Assembly (NCBI GenBank): GCA_029961685.1
Contig: JARWKL010000010.1
Coordinates: 6,524,931 to 6,588,930, forward strand
From: Aristolochia californica
Lineage: Eukaryota; Streptophyta; Magnoliopsida; Piperales; Aristolochiaceae
Reading direction: 5' to 3'
Length of the DNA: 64,000 nt
This document shows, in pieces, positions 10,955 to 22,908 of this stretch. Within the stretch, counting starts at the first letter, position 1. Every line of letters begins with the position of its first letter. The position numbers were made by a program, and so were the translations under genes. A model generated the notes under the pieces. The model made no database searches and was not told the origin of the DNA. It worked only from the letters and a program-made list of their open reading frames with translations.

Positions 10955-12484
10955 GAATTTCTTGCATAATCTGTGAGGTGAAGATTTTCAAAGAAATTGA
11001 AGTTCAGTGAACTCTATTAGGATCCAAGACCATGCCAACATGTTAAAATTGTTTTTTTTTAGACGGTATGGTCTAGTCAGGTCTGTTTCAATCCACAAGT
11101 TGTGTTGTAAGTTCATTCTTAATAAAATTATTATTTTTAATTTTGAGGGGAGATTGCATGAGGCACTTTTGCCTGAGTCTCCACTTTGGTATTTTTTTGC
11201 TTGTCAGCTCCAATTGCATATCTTCTGTGTCATCCTCTTTGAAAAAATTAGCCCAAAAAACACCCCTAAAAATTCCTTTTGATCATATTTGATCCAACTT
11301 ATGGTTTTATCATTCCACTCTCTCCTAGAATTTTCAGGAACAAAACCAGTTATTTTTATTCATAAAAAAATTTAAAATTTTTTAGTAGGCTTTTAATTCT
11401 CTAGTATTTCTTTAATTATTATCTTTTCTACCACTTTAAAGAAATGTCTATAGACTTACTACCTATAAAATAGAAGAGGGCACCCAACATCTAGCATGAG
11501 TCAAGTTTTTTATTCATCCAAATGATATGTTTTGAGCTACTTTTAAACTGTGAGTAATCTCTTTTTTCAATTTCCTAAAATTGAGATTTTTCCTCTCCTT
11601 TGAAATGGAGCGGAATTTTTCATAATTTAACCCATTTTGACTAGTGTATAGAGTTTTTTTATTTGGCTTGGAGTGATTTATCTTCTCCCATATTTATTTT
11701 ATCCAACCTGGGTCATTTGTGTCCTTTTAATTTCCTGTTTGAGTGGGAGAAGTAGAAGAAGAAGTATAAAAAAGAGGGATTCGTCAGAATTTGATGACAA
11801 ACACTTAGAAAAATAAAACATAACGATGCATATGCACACTCCTCCTTGCATGATACATGAAACTAATTTGGAAAAAATTTCAAGCTCACTCTATTGATAA
11901 ACTATCATTCAAAAATATCTTGCCATTTTTGTAGGTCATTTACACAATTTGAAGGTCTATAGTCGAATATGTTGCTTCTAAAATTGCTTAGGATTCATTT
12001 GAGGAGTTTGGAGTTGAGTCCTTTACTTTGTACTCGTATTTTGCCTACTTCAATGGCTCTTTTGGAGATCGAATCATTTGTGTGACTCTTTGATGTAGTT
12101 GACTCCTATATACACATACTTCCTATATGGGTTGAATCCTTAATTTAATTCAAAACTTACTATAACTTTGGTTTGACTCCTCTTTTCTTGCAATTGATTG
12201 TATGAGGCTAAGGTCCTTCACTATGGGTCAACTCCTTCCCATCTATTGCTTATGACTCAAATATGTTTTGCTACATTTTTTTACTGTGTTTAGCTACAGT
12301 GTATGTGCTTGACTCCATTAAGTTCTAGAAGTGTAAGATCTTAATTTTTTGAATGTTGTGGGCTTCTTCTTCTTCATGTACTCATCTCCTTTTAGATGGA
12401 GTCGACTCATTTTTTAACTTTTCATCTTGAAACTAATCTATTTACACTTAAAGAATAAAGTTATCAAATGTCAATATTTGTTAT
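10955..12484. other. AT-rich stretch between the two LTR elements, no gene recognised
   Basis: Both strands show only short frames. No LTR, terminal inverted repeat or conserved coding motif was found. Confidence 0.4.
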
Positions 12485-12847
12485 TGTTGGAAGATAGGGC
12501 CCAAGCCCACACGACCAAGAAAAACCGACATATCTAAGTGTGTTAGAAGATGAGCCCATTCCCATAAGACCAAGGAAGACCCATATATCCAAGAGATTAG
12601 AAGACAGGCTCAAGGCCCATTGATCAAGGAGAAGACCCATAGGCCCACATACAATGACGGCAGGATGGTAAGTAGAGAGTCATCTCATAGAGATGGCATT
12701 GATGTAATTAGGTTGAAGTTCTAGGGTTAAAACCCTAAGTTCAGGGGTATTATTTTAATATTGTAGTTTGATAATTTATAAATTGACCTTTAGGGGAAGG
12801 GTTAGAACAATCAAGTCCATAACCTCTTTTCCTCCCGTTTTCTCCCA
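12485..12847 (+). repeat. 5' LTR of member B (363 bp)
   Basis: It runs from TGTTGGAAGATAG to TTTTCTCCCA. A TATA-like AATTTATAAATTGA box lies about 70 bp from the end. Confidence 0.87.
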
Positions 12848-13129
12848 ATGGTATCAGCATTGATTTTCGGGTCTCGTAACTATGGTATTTTAAAATTCCA
12901 AACCTCTTTTATTTTTTATTTTTTGTCTTTACCATGCCCTTATTTTTTCTATTAATAATGGCCACCATGCAAGTATGCCGGAGGCAACCACTGGTGAGTG
13001 CCTTCAACCACCGGTGAGTGCCTTCCTTCTCCACAAATATTTTTGTCTGCATCTTTAGTGGGGACTGCTCGTTAGTTCAGTTTGATTAGTCCCCTTAGCC
13101 CAGTTTATCCCAACACCTGATTAGCCAAA

Positions 13130-14160
13130 CACAAAGTTATCATGTCGGAAGACATGTCCTAACGGGCCCGACTGCATCTTCCATCGTTCTCGGCTCAACA
13201 TCCATAAGCACCGCCGCTGGACCAAGTGTCACTGACGATCTTCATCTTTGGCCTTCTGCTGAGGACGTTTCTGGTTCTCCATGTCTCTGGCCTCCCACAC
13301 CCGGCGTGCGAGCACAAGCTCAGCCTTGGGTCGGGCCTCGCTCTTCAGAGATGTTCGTATAATCACATAAAACGACGACCCCAACCTCCACTGAGTTACT
13401 GAGTTGCTGTCCATTACAGCTTCCGCTGAGGGGGTGAAAGAACGGAAACTCCTCTGGTTTCCATATCTGCTTTTCTGCTGCTACTGCCATATTTTTTTCT
13501 TCTTTCCGAAGATATCAAAATCGGCGGAAACGGAGCTTGGAAATAGACCGACATTGCACCGCTACGGAAATTTTCCATTCCAAACCCAAAATTACATCCT
13601 ATGCTGGCATCTCTGATTCTCTTGCGATATTGTGCTTGCGTTGCTGTTCCGCGTTGTTCGGGAGCCAGCGTGGTACGTTCAACGAGTCCAGAATCCGAAA
13701 AAAAATATTTCGAACCAGCTGTTGTTTCCGTTTTTGGAAAATCTTCTGGCTCATCTTCATCTCCAGCTTGGTTTCCGTTTCTGGACTGTTTCCGCTGAGA
13801 GTCCTTCGGCATCGGGGAAGAAGAAGGCTACGAGATCTTCGGTTCCGCTCTGTTCGGTCGAGAAGAAGATACTGTAGAAAAATTAAATTATTTCCTAAGT
13901 TAGGAAGCTCAATTAATCAGTCGGGCTGCTCCTGTTCTGCTGAGACCCGGACTCGCCCGGTCAAGTCAGTGAGCCAGCACACCAGCCAACCTGCCGACCC
14001 GAGGTTGCTCCCTCATGTTCTACCGAGTCAAACCAAGCCAACTCGGATTGAGTCAACTCAGTACGGGTCAATCTGTCTGGTCCACTTATTTTTTGCCTCG
14101 GAATACGTGTCTGGATTACAACTTATACATATTTCTGCCATGACTCGGATATATTGATCT
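13130..14160 (+). other. GC-richer internal block of member B, possibly captured sequence
   Basis: This part of member B is clearly richer in G and C than its surroundings, and it holds the longest open frame in the element (13537-14157, 206 codons). The predicted peptide is rich in Ser, Arg and Cys with no recognisable domain, and a competing 132-codon frame lies on the other strand. It has no counterpart in member A. Capture of a host segment is a guess. Confidence 0.3.
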
Positions 14161-14889
14161 ACTATTTGACTCGGTGCGACTCGATAAATTTTTACTTAGA
14201 TTATTATTTTGAAGAATTGACAGATTATTCTTTGGTCAGCATAGTATTTGGTATAGATGTTTGCATTAGATTATTTCATGGGTCAATTTTATAAGGATTA
14301 TTTTGGTTTGTGTTATATGGGCCCAAACCCATTATAGTTGTTACTGTTATATCTCATTGGATGAGACATTATTATTGAAGAAGAGGTGGCATCAGTATCT
14401 GTTACATCGTCGTGATGGAGGAGTTTATTACTAGATCCACTACCCGTAAGGACATCTATGTTATTTCACCGTGATAGAAGAGTTTATTAATAACTCTATA
14501 TTATACTCCCATGAATTGGCATTTATTACTCCTACTACTTGAGATTCGTTGTCCTGTGGAGGGACACGGTGACAAATGAGTTTTTTTATTACACTTCCGA
14601 ATAGCGTATAGACCCACTACCTACATTAATAGGAGTGACACTACATATAGAAGATAGAAGTGTGCCGAACTCCAACATGAATTATTTGACTGGATTAAAG
14701 AGCAATGTCATATGACTTGAAGTGATTTTACTCTCATGTTTCTTATGCCAGTGGGGCCTCATGTACGAGAGCACCAACGTGAGGGGGAGTGTTAGAAGAT
14801 GTGCCACATTATACAAAACAAGGTTTTATACATCATTTACAGCAAGTTTGGAATTCATGTTGTTCTCTCACCCTCAACTTGAGGGAGAG

Positions 14890-15260
14890 TGTTGGAAGAT
14901 AGAGCTCAAACCCACACGACCAAGGAAGGTCTACATATCCAAGTGTGTTAAAAGATGGACCCAAGCCCATAAGACGAAGGAAGACCCATACATCCAAGAG
15001 ATATAAAAGATAGGCTCAAGGCCCACAGATCAAGGAGAAGACCCATAGGCCCACATACAATGATGGCAGGATGATAAATAAAGAGTCGTCTCATAGAGAT
15101 GACATTGATATAATTAGGTTGAAGTTCTAGCGTTAAAACCCTAAACCCTAGTTCAGGGATATTATTGTAATACTATAGTTTGATTAATTTATAAATTGAG
15201 CTTTAGGGGAAGGGTTAGAATAACCAAGTCCATAACCTCTTCTTCTCTAGTTTTCTCCCA
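14890..15260 (+). repeat. 3' LTR of member B (371 bp)
   Basis: It is collinear with 12485-12847, with scattered substitutions and small indels; the extra length is mostly a duplicated AAACCCTA motif near 15140. Confidence 0.87.
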
Positions 15261-15419
15261 ATAATGTCTCTCTCATTTTTCTCCATGACCTAAATTCATG
15301 GAGTCCTGAAAATCAACAATTATCATCAAAATTTGGGTACTTAGAGAGGTATATGAGCTTCTTCTTCCACACCTTGGCATCCGTTTGTTGGACAAGCTTT
15401 GAAGAATTTATCTATTTCT

Positions 15420-15800
15420 TGTTTGTTAGTAAAAGTGGAATTAGGCAAAGCCTATTTTTCTTAATATCCCATTAAATCTCCCTCATGGAGTCAATAGTCT
15501 CACTAAATTTCATTTTAAAGTTCTCCTACGCATTCAAGAGTAAGTTTACCTTAGCCTCCTTTACTTGTGAAATAACCTCATGGATTAGTTCTAGTTTGTC
15601 CTATACTTCTTTAGCACTATAGTCACCTATCACTCTTTAGTGCTCCATAACACTCAAAGAATACAAAAGTAGGTTCAAAGCTTTGGGGATTAGACACACC
15701 CTTTTTTTCTCCTCATTGGTGCACTCCTTAGATATTTTCTCAATTTCCTTGACATTTTCCTTTTCTTAAGAACATATGGGTCCTTGGGTGGTGATCTCTC
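15420..15800 (-). pseudogene. Copia Gag (UBN2-type) remnant
   Basis: In one minus-strand frame the sequence reads KALNLLLYSLSVMEH, stop, RVIGDYSAKEV, stop, DKLELIHEVISQVKEAKVN, LLLNA, stop, ENFKMKFSETIDSM. This is the central part of the copia Gag domain (pattern W..L...HEG..QVKE.K...L...YE.FKM...E.I..M). Three in-frame stops show long decay. It lies on the correct side and in the correct direction to belong to the long LTR at 16518. Confidence 0.75.
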
Positions 15801-16517
15801 AAACATAAAATTTATAGCCCAATAGGAAGTATTTCATCTTTCCTATCAACTAAAGGAGGCTTGGTGGCTAACATATTAGTGGCAAAGCTTGAGAGAAAGT
15901 AGAACTAGCCACAAGTGAAGTGAATGTTTCCTTTTCAGCATAAAGTTTGAACTGGGTACTCAAGAGTATACTGGCATAAGGATAACTTTTATTAAGTTCT
16001 ATAGTTGTTAGAAGGAAGGTATAATTAGAATTTAGTTAGTTTACTTTATTTTCTATGAAAATCATTTCCTAGGGTTAGTATGGACATAAAAATAATTTTG
16101 ATAATTTTTTTGATTATAAATAGGGGGAAAAAGTCTCAACCATAATATCCCTACTCTCTTACAAAATTCACAGAGATGAAGAAACTCACCTAGTCCGATT
16201 CTTTTCACTTCTTCCATTTGACTCGTAATCATCCTCATTAGTATCCTCTTGGTCTTTGTTTCTTAGATTGGTGCTTCTTGTTCTCGTTTCATATGAAGAT
16301 GCCTTATCATGTAGCTCCACGTTAGTACAAAATCCCAAGCTTCCAAGACTTGATTGATTAAGCTAGAACTATTGCATGATTCCTAAACCCCACTATTTTT
16401 TGAAATATGATAACCCCTCAATATCCCCTTCCTCAACCCTTTTAAGATACCCAAGTACAAACATCTATGCTTTTGATGTGAACAAATTGAAAGCTTCTTT
16501 CTTAAATTTCTATAGTG

Positions 16518-18010
16518 TGTTGGCCCAGGTAGCGTCTCAAAAGGGGGGTGAGTTGAGATACAAAATAAAAACTTAAGCCCTTTGTATGGTAAATAGGAAA
16601 AAATAAAAGCACATGTACACAACAACAAAGAGAAGGATTTTTTTTTCTTTTCAATGTTTCCCTAGTCAGTCACCACCCAAAAACCCTAACTCGGGAATCT
16701 AGATCTAGTAGTGAAAATACGAAAAGAATCTGGCTTTTTGTAAGCAAAGTTTAATCCCCAATTACAGTATCCAAATCTCTCCTCAAAAGATTTTCACAAA
16801 ACTAGATTTCGGCTCTAGTAGGCACTCCCTTTCTAGATTCAAAGCTCTGGAATGCCAATTTTTCTAACTTTAAAGGTACTAGAAATTTCTTACAAAGAAA
16901 AGTGAAAATACAAAAGGGAAAAGGAAACTTAAACTTGTCTCTTATAGAGATAGCCTTTCTCCTAGTGACATCTAAGCTTCCAAATATTTAAGCCTATGCA
17001 ATTAAATGTGTGGAACTTGATGGAACTAGGAATCTTGAGAAATTTGTATAAAATTTGGTAGATATGCAATTTTTGGGCTATGAAGGGTTATTGGAATTTA
17101 AAGCACAAAATGTTTTATTCAAAGGTCTGGTATGCCAATATATGCTCAATGAATTCTCCTCTATGATTTTGGGAGCCTATTTATAAGTTTCCTAGCCAAA
17201 TAGTCATTTTTTTACCGTTTACAAAAAAAGGTACACAGAGGGATGAAATATTTGATTGATCAATTGAACCCCAATACCTATATTTTTAGCCTTATAATCA
17301 ATCATTCTTAATGGGTTGATCAATCAATGTAGTATGTTAATTGATCAAGCTTTATACTCTAACTTGGCAGAATTCTGGTTGATTGATCGAGCAAGCCTAG
17401 AAAGGTTGATAGATCATGCTTTATAACTTCTACGTGCAACATTTAGTATAATCAATCATGGCCAAGGGATTTAACCAATCATGCTTTATAAACTTGCTTG
17501 TCTACACACTGGTTGATTGTTCAAACTTTATGTAGAAGGCTACTACCAATATACGATCTATCATGCCTTATAAAGGTTGATCGATCATGCTATTTTGTAG
17601 AGTATTCAATTAAGTTCAAAGTATGTCTAAGACCAAAATTGTTGATTTAAAGGATCCACAATATTTGAATCAACTTTGAAAATATGGTTTTCGAACATAT
17701 ATTTTTACGAAATTGGTTGACTATCCACTCATATGGCTAGAGTTTTTGAGCTTTTCTATGAAACTTGAACTCTAGGTCTTCAAATCTTCAAGCTTCTTCT
17801 TTGTGAAAGTTCTTTTTCATAACAATTTGGTCTTGACTTGGCAACTTGATTGATCATTTTTTTGTCTTAAGCTTTTGCCATATATCTCATAATATTTTTG
17901 TTGGAAAGCCTATGTTTAAAGTACTTAAAATTGTGCATGACTTCTACATTAAATTATACATAAATATTGTACTTAAACTCTGCCTAAAATTATCCATACA
18001 CTTTACGTAA
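16518..18010 (-). repeat. Long LTR of SIRE/Maximus-like copia type, decayed
   Basis: It starts TGTTGGCCCAGGTAGCGTCT on the plus strand, matching the LTR border at 54732 (TCTTGGCCCAGGTGGCATCT). Both LTRs contain repeated TGATCGATCATG-like motifs (17230-17600 and 55910-55990). The far end is not sharp, so 18010 is an estimate. No primer site remains at 16517. Confidence 0.55.
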
Positions 18011-19062
18011 TTTTTTTCATAAAAATTAGAGTTGTAAATAATAAAAATAACTAAGAAGAAAGAAAGGAAACAAGACACAAATAATAGCAAGTAAAGCCAT
18101 TTAGCAAATTCAAGACAATCAAAAAGCGAGTAGACATGTAATATAATAATCCATCAGTACTGAGTGGAGAGAAAAACGGAAATTAATAGTTGAAGAAGAT
18201 TTGGAAATCTCATATAGCTAGATTTCGAGAGAAAGTCCTCCAATTCCTTCTGGTTCCCAACAACCCAAGAAGAACAAACGTTGTTGCGTTGTATGGCTTG
18301 TCTTTAGAAACTCAAATTTCTTCATAAGCTATTTGAAATTTTCGTGGACTTGAAAAAGCAATTGAGATTGGCTAGAGCAACAAAGAAATTGCATATACTA
18401 GAAGAAATTACAGACACTTTGACTTTTTAAATTTTTGCAATTCGCATTTGGTCAAAGAATAATGTTGAAGGAAATCAAACTCATCAATGACACCTATCGG
18501 CAATGCCCACGACGACAACACCCAAGTCGTCGATAACTCCCAAATAAGCTAGAGCGACGAAAAAATTGCAGACGCAAGAGGATGTACATAGTGGAAAGGT
18601 TGAGGAATGATTGAAATGGGAAACTCCCTGAAGATTGTTGGTTATTGTTAAGGGAAGATCGATTTTCCAAAGGTAGAAGGGAGTGGTTGTTCTAGATATA
18701 CCTAAAGCAAAAAACCTGAAGCCAAACTCCTCGAGTAAATTACCCCTCTCGGATCCCGCTGGTTTAAGTAAACAAGCTAGCTCGCGAGATCGTAAACCAA
18801 ACTACAACTCTTTCAAGTTCGGCTTTTCTACTTAAACGAACCCAAAACCCAATCTCAAATTTGATTCGGGATTGGGTTTATTCCAATCGAACTGAGCTGG
18901 ATTGGCTCCATCATGGATGCTACCCCTACTTTTAGCCCTGTTAGTGCACTCTGTAAGTGAAATGTATTTCACTTACACTAAATAAAGTGAACAAAAATAC
19001 ATTAGTGCACTCTATAAGTTAGAAGTGAAAGTGAGTTTACTAGGTAATTCACTTTTACTTCA
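18011..19062. other. No gene recognised; repetitive AAGTGAAAGTG motifs toward the right
   Basis: Bases 18011-18900 show nothing recognisable. From 18937 (TTAGTGCACTCTGTAAGTG) short motifs recur that also appear at the centre of the hairpin at 22177 (TTAGTGCACTTTGTAAGTG). They suggest an outer part of the TIR element or of a relative. Confidence 0.4.
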
Positions 19063-19338
19063 TTTACTCACAACCCAAGTGAAAGTGAATTCATTCCATT
19101 CGATGTGTGAATTCACTTTCACTCGATCAATTACATCGGGCTGTCAATAGAGAAAAAATTTCCCCAAACTCTCTCGTGACCATCATCGATTTCATTCCCC
19201 CCCTCTGCAACTTCTCCCCAGCAACATCACTCATTGAACCTTTCTTCTTCTCGCCGTCCCTAACATTGCTTGACACCAACGACCTTCAATGATCCCTCTC
19301 CTCTATAACCTCTCTCACTTGATTCGGCAAAAAACACA
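19063..19338 (+). repeat. Left inverted arm
   Basis: It pairs with 24225-24565. It contains GAATTCACTTTCACTCG and the conserved AATTACATCGGGCTGTC block, then a pyrimidine-rich stretch. Confidence 0.75.
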
Positions 19339-20194
19339 TTTCAATTTTGAACCCACAAAGCCCCCCAACATCCCATTTCCTCCGTGCCAGAACTAACTTT
19401 TCTTCTTAGTGGAGGCAAAATGTGTTATGTTCAAAATCACTGAGAGTCTCTCCTCAAATTTTGTTGACAAACCCTAGTCTCTTCATCTTACCTATCAAAC
19501 TCTCGCTTGTTTCTCTACGGTGCCAGGCTGCCGACCTCCCCCTCCGACCCACACCTTCTTCTTCTTCATCTTCTTCCTCTCATTCTTCATGATGGTTCCA
19601 GCCAACGAGCTCAACTGATGTGATTCTGATCCCACTTAACTTGGAGGCAAGTGGGTTCTATTAGACGGTCGACGAACCATCATTCATAAGTGACCCGTCG
19701 TCGTCCTTAATGTTCCCCTTCATGGGTGGTTGTTGCCAGTTACAACCTTTCACCTTCTCGTTGGTTGGTGATCTCCTTTGATGGAAAGGAGACTATAAGA
19801 ATGGATCTAATCAAGCAGAGGCATACCTGAACGTTGCCATCGACGAGCCTCTGTGATAGATGAGATATTCTGTTAGCCCGAGACAATGTCGTTCACTCTG
19901 TTCGCCTGAAGTTGACACCATGTCAGGAGGTATGATTTCAGTTCATGAATTTCATTTATGTTTTGAAGTTTATGATAAAAGTAATTTTTCATTTGGCATT
20001 AGAGCTCCTCTCTTTGATATGGCAACATTTCCTAGAGAGCGACGCTCTGCATACGATTTTCGATGTCCATTCTAGGGCCTTTGTGGAGAGCTGCTGGCCG
20101 ATGTTGACGTCCGATAGAGGGTCGACGATGGAAACCAACCGTCCCCTATGCGCGTGGCTGGAGGTTGAAGACGACCTCCAGCACATGGAAATTA
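19339..20194. other. Element interior, no gene recognised
   Basis: It is pyrimidine-rich at first (19500-19590), then mixed. Open frames at 19860-20214 lack any domain. Confidence 0.35.
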
Positions 20195-20520
20195 AAAAAA
20201 AAATCGAAACTTAAGTAAGTAAGTTTCATTTAAATAATGAGTTGACTCGGCTGAGTCGACTTGTATTAGTTGCGCAAGATCGGGCTAGTTGAGACGAATT
20301 GAATGGGTTGACATGACTCGAACATTAAGGGACAAATCAAGCGGTTCGGGTCGACTCAGACGGATTGAGTTGGCTCGCCCATTCCAACTCACTGAAGCGA
20401 GTCGTCCAAGAGAGGATCGAGCCTACTCGGTTCTCAAAATCCAATTTTTTGCACCAACGGGGATTCGAACCGGCACACAAGATTTTTAGTTTGGTGCAGT
20501 GACCATTAGGCCATCTGCTT
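20195..20520 (-). mobile_element. tRNA-derived SINE-like element
   Basis: The minus strand has an A box TGGCCTAATGG (20513-20503) and a B box GGTTCGAATCC (20471-20461) separated by 31 bases. This is the internal RNA polymerase III promoter spacing of tRNA and SINE heads. The acceptor and T stems do not pair properly, so it is not a working tRNA. The body downstream is rich in GAGTCGA motifs and ends near a T-run (20203-20194 in sense). The exact ends are estimates. Confidence 0.55.
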
Positions 20521-21143
20521 TCATGTGTTATCATTGGATACACATGTAATACATATTTTAAATTGCAGTAAACTTAGTATATCTATTTTTTATGCAATTT
20601 CTCTTTTTCATTCATATGAATATTTTATGTATGCACATATAGTTGTATAATGTGCATATTTAAGTTGAAATTTCAGTTGTGAAAAATTTTATTTAGGTTT
20701 TATGCATACTTCAGTTTTATGCATAATTTAAGTTGACCTAAATATAAGGAATTAATAATTGACATTAATTTTAGTCAATTATTTTTATGTCATATTTTGG
20801 TATACATTTGAATAATTGAGTAATTTCTACAACATTCTTAATTATGCAAATGTCTAGTGACATTAAGTTTAGTCACATAAATTTAATGACATAAAAAATT
20901 GTGATTAATCATGGAGATATAAAAATTTAACCCACATGATAAATATTATATTTACCTGATTAATCAGGATGGGAAAGAAATATTTTTAAAAAAATTTATA
21001 GATTGCCTACATGCCTAGAATATTCATTTACAAACAAATTTTTGGGCCCCATCATAAAAAGACATAAATCGCATCTGTGTTATAATCTAAGCCCACAAGA
21101 AAAATTATAATAACACGCTGATTTATTTGTTTAGATTATTTAC
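20521..21143. other. AT-rich spacer, nothing recognised
   Basis: This is about 620 bp of AT-rich DNA with TATGCATA and TTTAGTCA-type motifs and no coding or repeat structure that I can name. Confidence 0.35.
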
Positions 21144-21614
21144 ATGGGTAAATATTCAAAATTTGGCTTCATTACATGTTTAGTAAGCTTGTTGTCTATT
21201 TTTCAGTGCTTCAAACTTTGTCCGTCCCAAACTTTGATTCCTCTATTATTCCCCCTAAATGGAGAAAATTATATTAAGTGGAAGGAGAAAAATTCTCCTC
21301 TTATTAGGTGCATGGATCTTCACTTGGCACTTAGAGTGGATGAACCTCCAAATCCCATTGTCTTTGTGGAGTGAAGCTCTCAAAATTGCAGTCTATGTAC
21401 TCAATAGGGTTCCAACCATGGCGGTTCATAAAACGTCATTCGAGTTATTGAAAGGGTGGAAATCTAGTTTAAGACATATACATGTTTGGGGTTGTCCAGC
21501 TGAAGTTCGGATCTATAATCCACATGAGACAAAGTTAGACTCTAGAACAGTCAGTGGACATTTCATTGGCTATGCAGAAAAATCTATGGGAAACAAATTG
21601 TTGAATCTAAGAAT
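21144..21614 (+). pseudogene. Copia remnant: Gag N-terminus fused to integrase C-terminal part
   Basis: The frame 21144-21374 reads LNGENYIKWKEKNSPLIRCM then DLHLALRVDEPP, the start of copia Gag. With a small overlap another frame (21360-21621) reads SEALKIAVYVLNRVPT, SFELLKGWKSSLRHIHVWG and GHFIGYAEKS, the C-terminal part of copia integrase. About 1.5 kb of gag, protease and integrase core is therefore deleted at about 21360. The integrase match continues as IVESKNR in a shifted frame and stops exactly where the hairpin begins (21615). Confidence 0.8.
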
Positions 21615-22784
21615 AGATTGAGTTATATTTGTGTTATTTTTTTTTATTATTACGTTGTTTACGTAGTACGTTGGATAATGAATAGTTTATGAGTGAGAAT
21701 TTAAACACTTTTAAAATAATAATTGCATTAAGTTTTTTGATATTATAAAAGTAAGTATTTGTGTAATTATTTTACTTTTTATATATTTAGTTAATAAATT
21801 AATATTATTTTGATATTACTAATAGACTAACTTTATATAATAAAATATCCTTTTTATATAATTATTTCATATTTAGATATTACAAAATTACAATTTGATT
21901 ACAATTTTAATAGTATAAAAGTAACCATTTGTTTAATCATTATATTTAATATATTTTATTTATTAACTAATATTAATTTAATTTTCTAAAAGTCAGATAT
22001 ATCAAAATATTTTATTAATAAATAATCTATTTGTACTTTATACTACACTTTCTATTATGCACACTAATACAAACAAGTAGTTTACACTATACTTTACAAT
22101 AGTGCACACTAACACAAACAAGTACTTTACACCACACTTTCCATTGGGTAGTTTCACTTTCCCTATTATTGGGGGTTAGTGCACTTTGTAAGTGCGGGTG
22201 AAAGTAAAAGTGAAAGTGAAAGTAAAAGTAAAAGTAAAAGTGTTAGTGTGCATAATAATAGTGCAGTGTAAAATATTTGTTTGTGTTAGTGTACACTATG
22301 TAAAGTGCAATGTAAAGTACTTGTTTGTGTTAGTGTGCACAATGGAAAGTGTGGTGTAAAGTGCAGAAAGATTATTTAATAATAAAATAATTTAATATAT
22401 CTCACTTTTAGAAAATTTAATTAATATTAGTTAATAAATAAAATATATTAAATATAATAATTAAACAAATGGTTACTTTTATACTATTAAAATTGTAATC
22501 AAATTGTAATTTTGCAATATCTAAATATGAAATAGTTATATAAAAAGGACGTTTTATTACATAAAGTTAATCTATTAGTAATATTAAAATAACATTACTT
22601 TATTAACTAAATATATAAAAAGTAAAATAATTATTCAAATACTTATTTTTATAGTATCAAATTATTTAATAAAATTATTATTTTAAAAGTGTTTAAATTC
22701 TCACTCTTAAACTATTCATTATCCAACGTATTAAGTAAACAACGTAATAATAAAGATAAAAATAACACAAATATAATTCAATCT
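21615..22784. mobile_element. Foldback element: two arms of about 540 bp around a 90-bp centre
   Basis: Left arm 21615-22147 and right arm 22241-22784 are reverse complements with about 90 percent identity by eye. Both outer ends read AGATTGA(G/A)TTATATTTG. Near the centre each arm has three degenerate units of about 45 bp with GCACACTAACACAAACAA. The flanks share only AAT, so the transposon class cannot be set. It interrupts the copia integrase remnant. Confidence 0.85.
22198..22241 (+). repeat. Hexamer repeat GT(G/A)AAA at the hairpin centre
   Basis: Seven units of GTGAAA or GTAAAA follow each other just right of the hairpin axis. Confidence 0.85.
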
Positions 22785-22908
22785 AATATTTAATATAAAA
22801 AACCTCCAATTGTACATACAAAATATAATAAAAAATATTTAATTTATTGAAAATATAATAATCAAAAATTTTACCCCATCTGAATTACTAATACATCTCA
22901 AAAATACA

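Larger units (their letters stand above)
12485..15260 (+). mobile_element. Non-autonomous LTR retrotransposon, member B (2.8 kb)
   Basis: LTRs at 12485-12847 and 14890-15260 flank about 2,040 bp without gag or pol. The primer site TGGTATCAGC starts at 12849, and the tract TTGAGGGAGAG lies just before the 3' LTR. The LTR start TGTTGGAAGATAG...CCCACACGACCAAG matches member A. The segments at 14570-14590 (GTCCTGTGGAGGGACACGG) and 14790-14889 match member A read in reverse. No clear target duplication is seen (GTTAT left, ATAAT right), so the ends may have been altered after insertion. Confidence 0.88.

Noticed and set aside
12485..15260. A 5-bp target duplication for member B
   Set aside because: GTTAT and ATAAT do not match in the same orientation, so no duplication is claimed.
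20440..20520. A true tRNA gene
   Set aside because: A and B boxes are present, but the acceptor and T stems do not pair, so it is called a SINE head.
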